A DNA stretch of 64,000 nt from positions 1,488,001 to 1,552,000 of the forward strand of contig NZ_CP113361.1 of the NCBI RefSeq assembly GCF_026684035.1, read 5' to 3'. How positions within the stretch are numbered: the stretch's first letter is position 1; each line of letters starts with the position of its first letter. Shown here piece after piece: positions 63,289 to 64,000 of the stretch. This stretch comes from Methanogenium organophilum (GTDB lineage: Archaea; Halobacteriota; Methanomicrobia; Methanomicrobiales; Methanomicrobiaceae). Below the pieces are notes generated by a model, which saw only the letters and a list, made by a program, of their open reading frames with translations, searched no databases and had not been told where the DNA came from. A program made the translations under genes and the position numbers.

Positions 63289-64000
63289 ATGCCTGAAACG
63301 GGGCATATTCTTGGTATTGAGGGGACTGCATGGAACCTCAGTGCCGCTGTTTTTGGCGGTGATCGCATCATCGCACTTCATTCATCTCCATACAGGCCAC
63401 CCTCCGGTGGAATTCATCCACGCGAAGCGGCGCAGCATCATGCAGGTGAGATGAAGGCTGTCATTTCAGAGGTGCTGAAAGATCCATCGTCGATTGAAGC
63501 TGTTGCATTTTCGCAGGGTCCGGGTCTGGGCCCCTGTCTCCGAACGGTGGCAACTGCAGCGCGTGCAATTGCGTTCTCTCTGGGGGTGCCCCTGATCGGT
63601 GTGAACCATTGTGTGGCGCATGTGGAGATTGGCCGCTGGGCATGTGGGTGTGATGACCCGATTGTGCTCTATGCAAGCGGTGCCAATACGCAGGTGCTTG
63701 GGTACCTGGGTTCCCGTTACCGTATTTTTGGCGAGACGCTGGATATCGGTCTGGGTAACGGGCTTGACAAGTTTGCCCGGTCAAAGGGGATGACCCATCC
63801 CGGCGGGCCTCATATTGAGGCACTTGCACAGAAGGGTGAACCCATCCATCTGCCCTATACGGTCAAAGGTATGGATCTTGCCTTCTCCGGGCTTGTGAGT
63901 GCCGCTCAGGAGTCGCAGGCACCTCTTGAGGATGTCTGCGCGGGATTACAGGAAACGGCATTTTCGATGTGTGTGGAGGTGACTGAGCGTGCTCTCGCCC
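63289..64000 (+). CDS. kae1: tRNA threonylcarbamoyladenosine protein Kae1 (3' partial)
   Basis: The gene runs off the right edge with no stop. The ASKHA-fold enzyme of the KEOPS complex transfers the threonylcarbamoyl group to A37 of tRNA. Metal ligands H107 and H111 are in VNHCVAHVEIGR, and the N-terminal glycine-rich strand is ILGIEGTAWNLSAA. Whether a Bud32 kinase domain is fused at the C terminus, as in many methanogens, cannot be seen. Confidence 0.93.
   Translation, partial: MPETGHILGIEGTAWNLSAAVFGGDRIIALHSSPYRPPSGGIHPREAAQHHAGEMKAVISEVLKDPSSIEAVAFSQGPGLGPCLRTVATAARAIAFSLGVPLIGVNHCVAHVEIGRWACGCDDPIVLYASGANTQVLGYLGSRYRIFGETLDIGLGNGLDKFARSKGMTHPGGPHIEALAQKGEPIHLPYTVKGMDLAFSGLVSAAQESQAPLEDVCAGLQETAFSMCVEVTERALA

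Noticed and set aside
1-64000. CRISPR arrays, insertion sequences, integrases or rRNA genes
   Set aside because: No regularly spaced repeats, transposase-like proteins, terminal repeats or rRNA signatures were seen on either strand.

Overview
The window is 64 kb from a methanogenic archaeon, most probably a member of the Methanomicrobiales. This rests on gene content: a YcaO enzyme of the methyl-coenzyme M reductase thioamidation type, O-phosphoseryl-tRNA synthetase (SepRS), 4-demethylwyosine synthase, archaeal phosphoribulokinase, 6-phospho-3-hexuloisomerase, NikR, AglB, and archaeal ribosomal, RNA polymerase and initiation-factor genes. Genes are tightly packed with many 1-14 bp overlaps, and GTG and TTG starts occur. 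I saw no rRNA, tRNA, CRISPR array, transposase or integrase.

Layout. (1) 1-4.1 kb: a methyltransferase (5' cut by the window edge) coupled to a four-gene nickel/peptide-type ABC transporter. (2) 4.2-13.1 kb, minus strand: a translationally coupled operon of two secreted DUF3344 proteins and a MacB/FtsX-type ABC pair, followed by a 1377-residue secreted DUF3344/PEGA protein. (3) 13.3-14.4 kb: DNA polymerase IV. (4) 14.6-17.3 kb: a two-gene, PARIS-like ATPase plus DUF4435/TOPRIM defence module in which the ATPase carries an extra N-terminal DUF6884-like domain; this is the most unusual system seen. (5) 17.3-22.7 kb, minus strand: hexuloisomerase, an aminotransferase and the fusA-rps7-rps12 block. 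(6) 23-26 kb: queD-queE-queC (preQ0, for archaeosine), a Nudix hydrolase and a lipoprotein hydrolase. (7) 26.1-31.5 kb: prf1, argS, taw1, sepS. (8) 31.6-38.9 kb: membrane proteins (DUF457-like, TMEM175-like, MFS, DUF2070 with two small membrane proteins) and phosphoribulokinase. (9) 38.9-42.3 kb: an MrfA-MrfB-like helicase/exonuclease repair pair. (10) 42.4-46.9 kb: a transglutaminase-like lipoprotein, sufC-sufB, a cyclase-family hydrolase and an unknown protein. (11) 47-57.6 kb: UDP-GlcNAc synthesis (phosphosugar mutase, two GlmU-like proteins, GlmS), UDP-ManNAc dehydrogenase, a glycosyltransferase and AglB, together a surface-glycosylation block. (12) 57.6-59.6 kb: YcaO, DUF2098, NikR. (13) 59.8-64 kb: the archaeal information-processing cluster aIF2-gamma, PIN protein, Rpo7, Spt4, dephospho-CoA kinase, eS24, eS31, Kae1 (3' cut by the window edge).

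Functional links. NikR probably controls nickel uptake, and the transporter at the left end is a plausible target; nickel feeds F430 and hydrogenases. Phosphoribulokinase and hexuloisomerase fit the reductive hexulose-phosphate pathway described in Methanospirillum. The 47-57.6 kb block makes and uses nucleotide sugars for N-glycosylation of the kind of surface proteins encoded at 4-13 kb. Base composition is by eye GC-richer in the first 13 kb and AT-richer at 52.4-55.1 kb and in parts of 14.6-17.3 kb. All function calls are from reading translated sequence and motifs; no database search was run.
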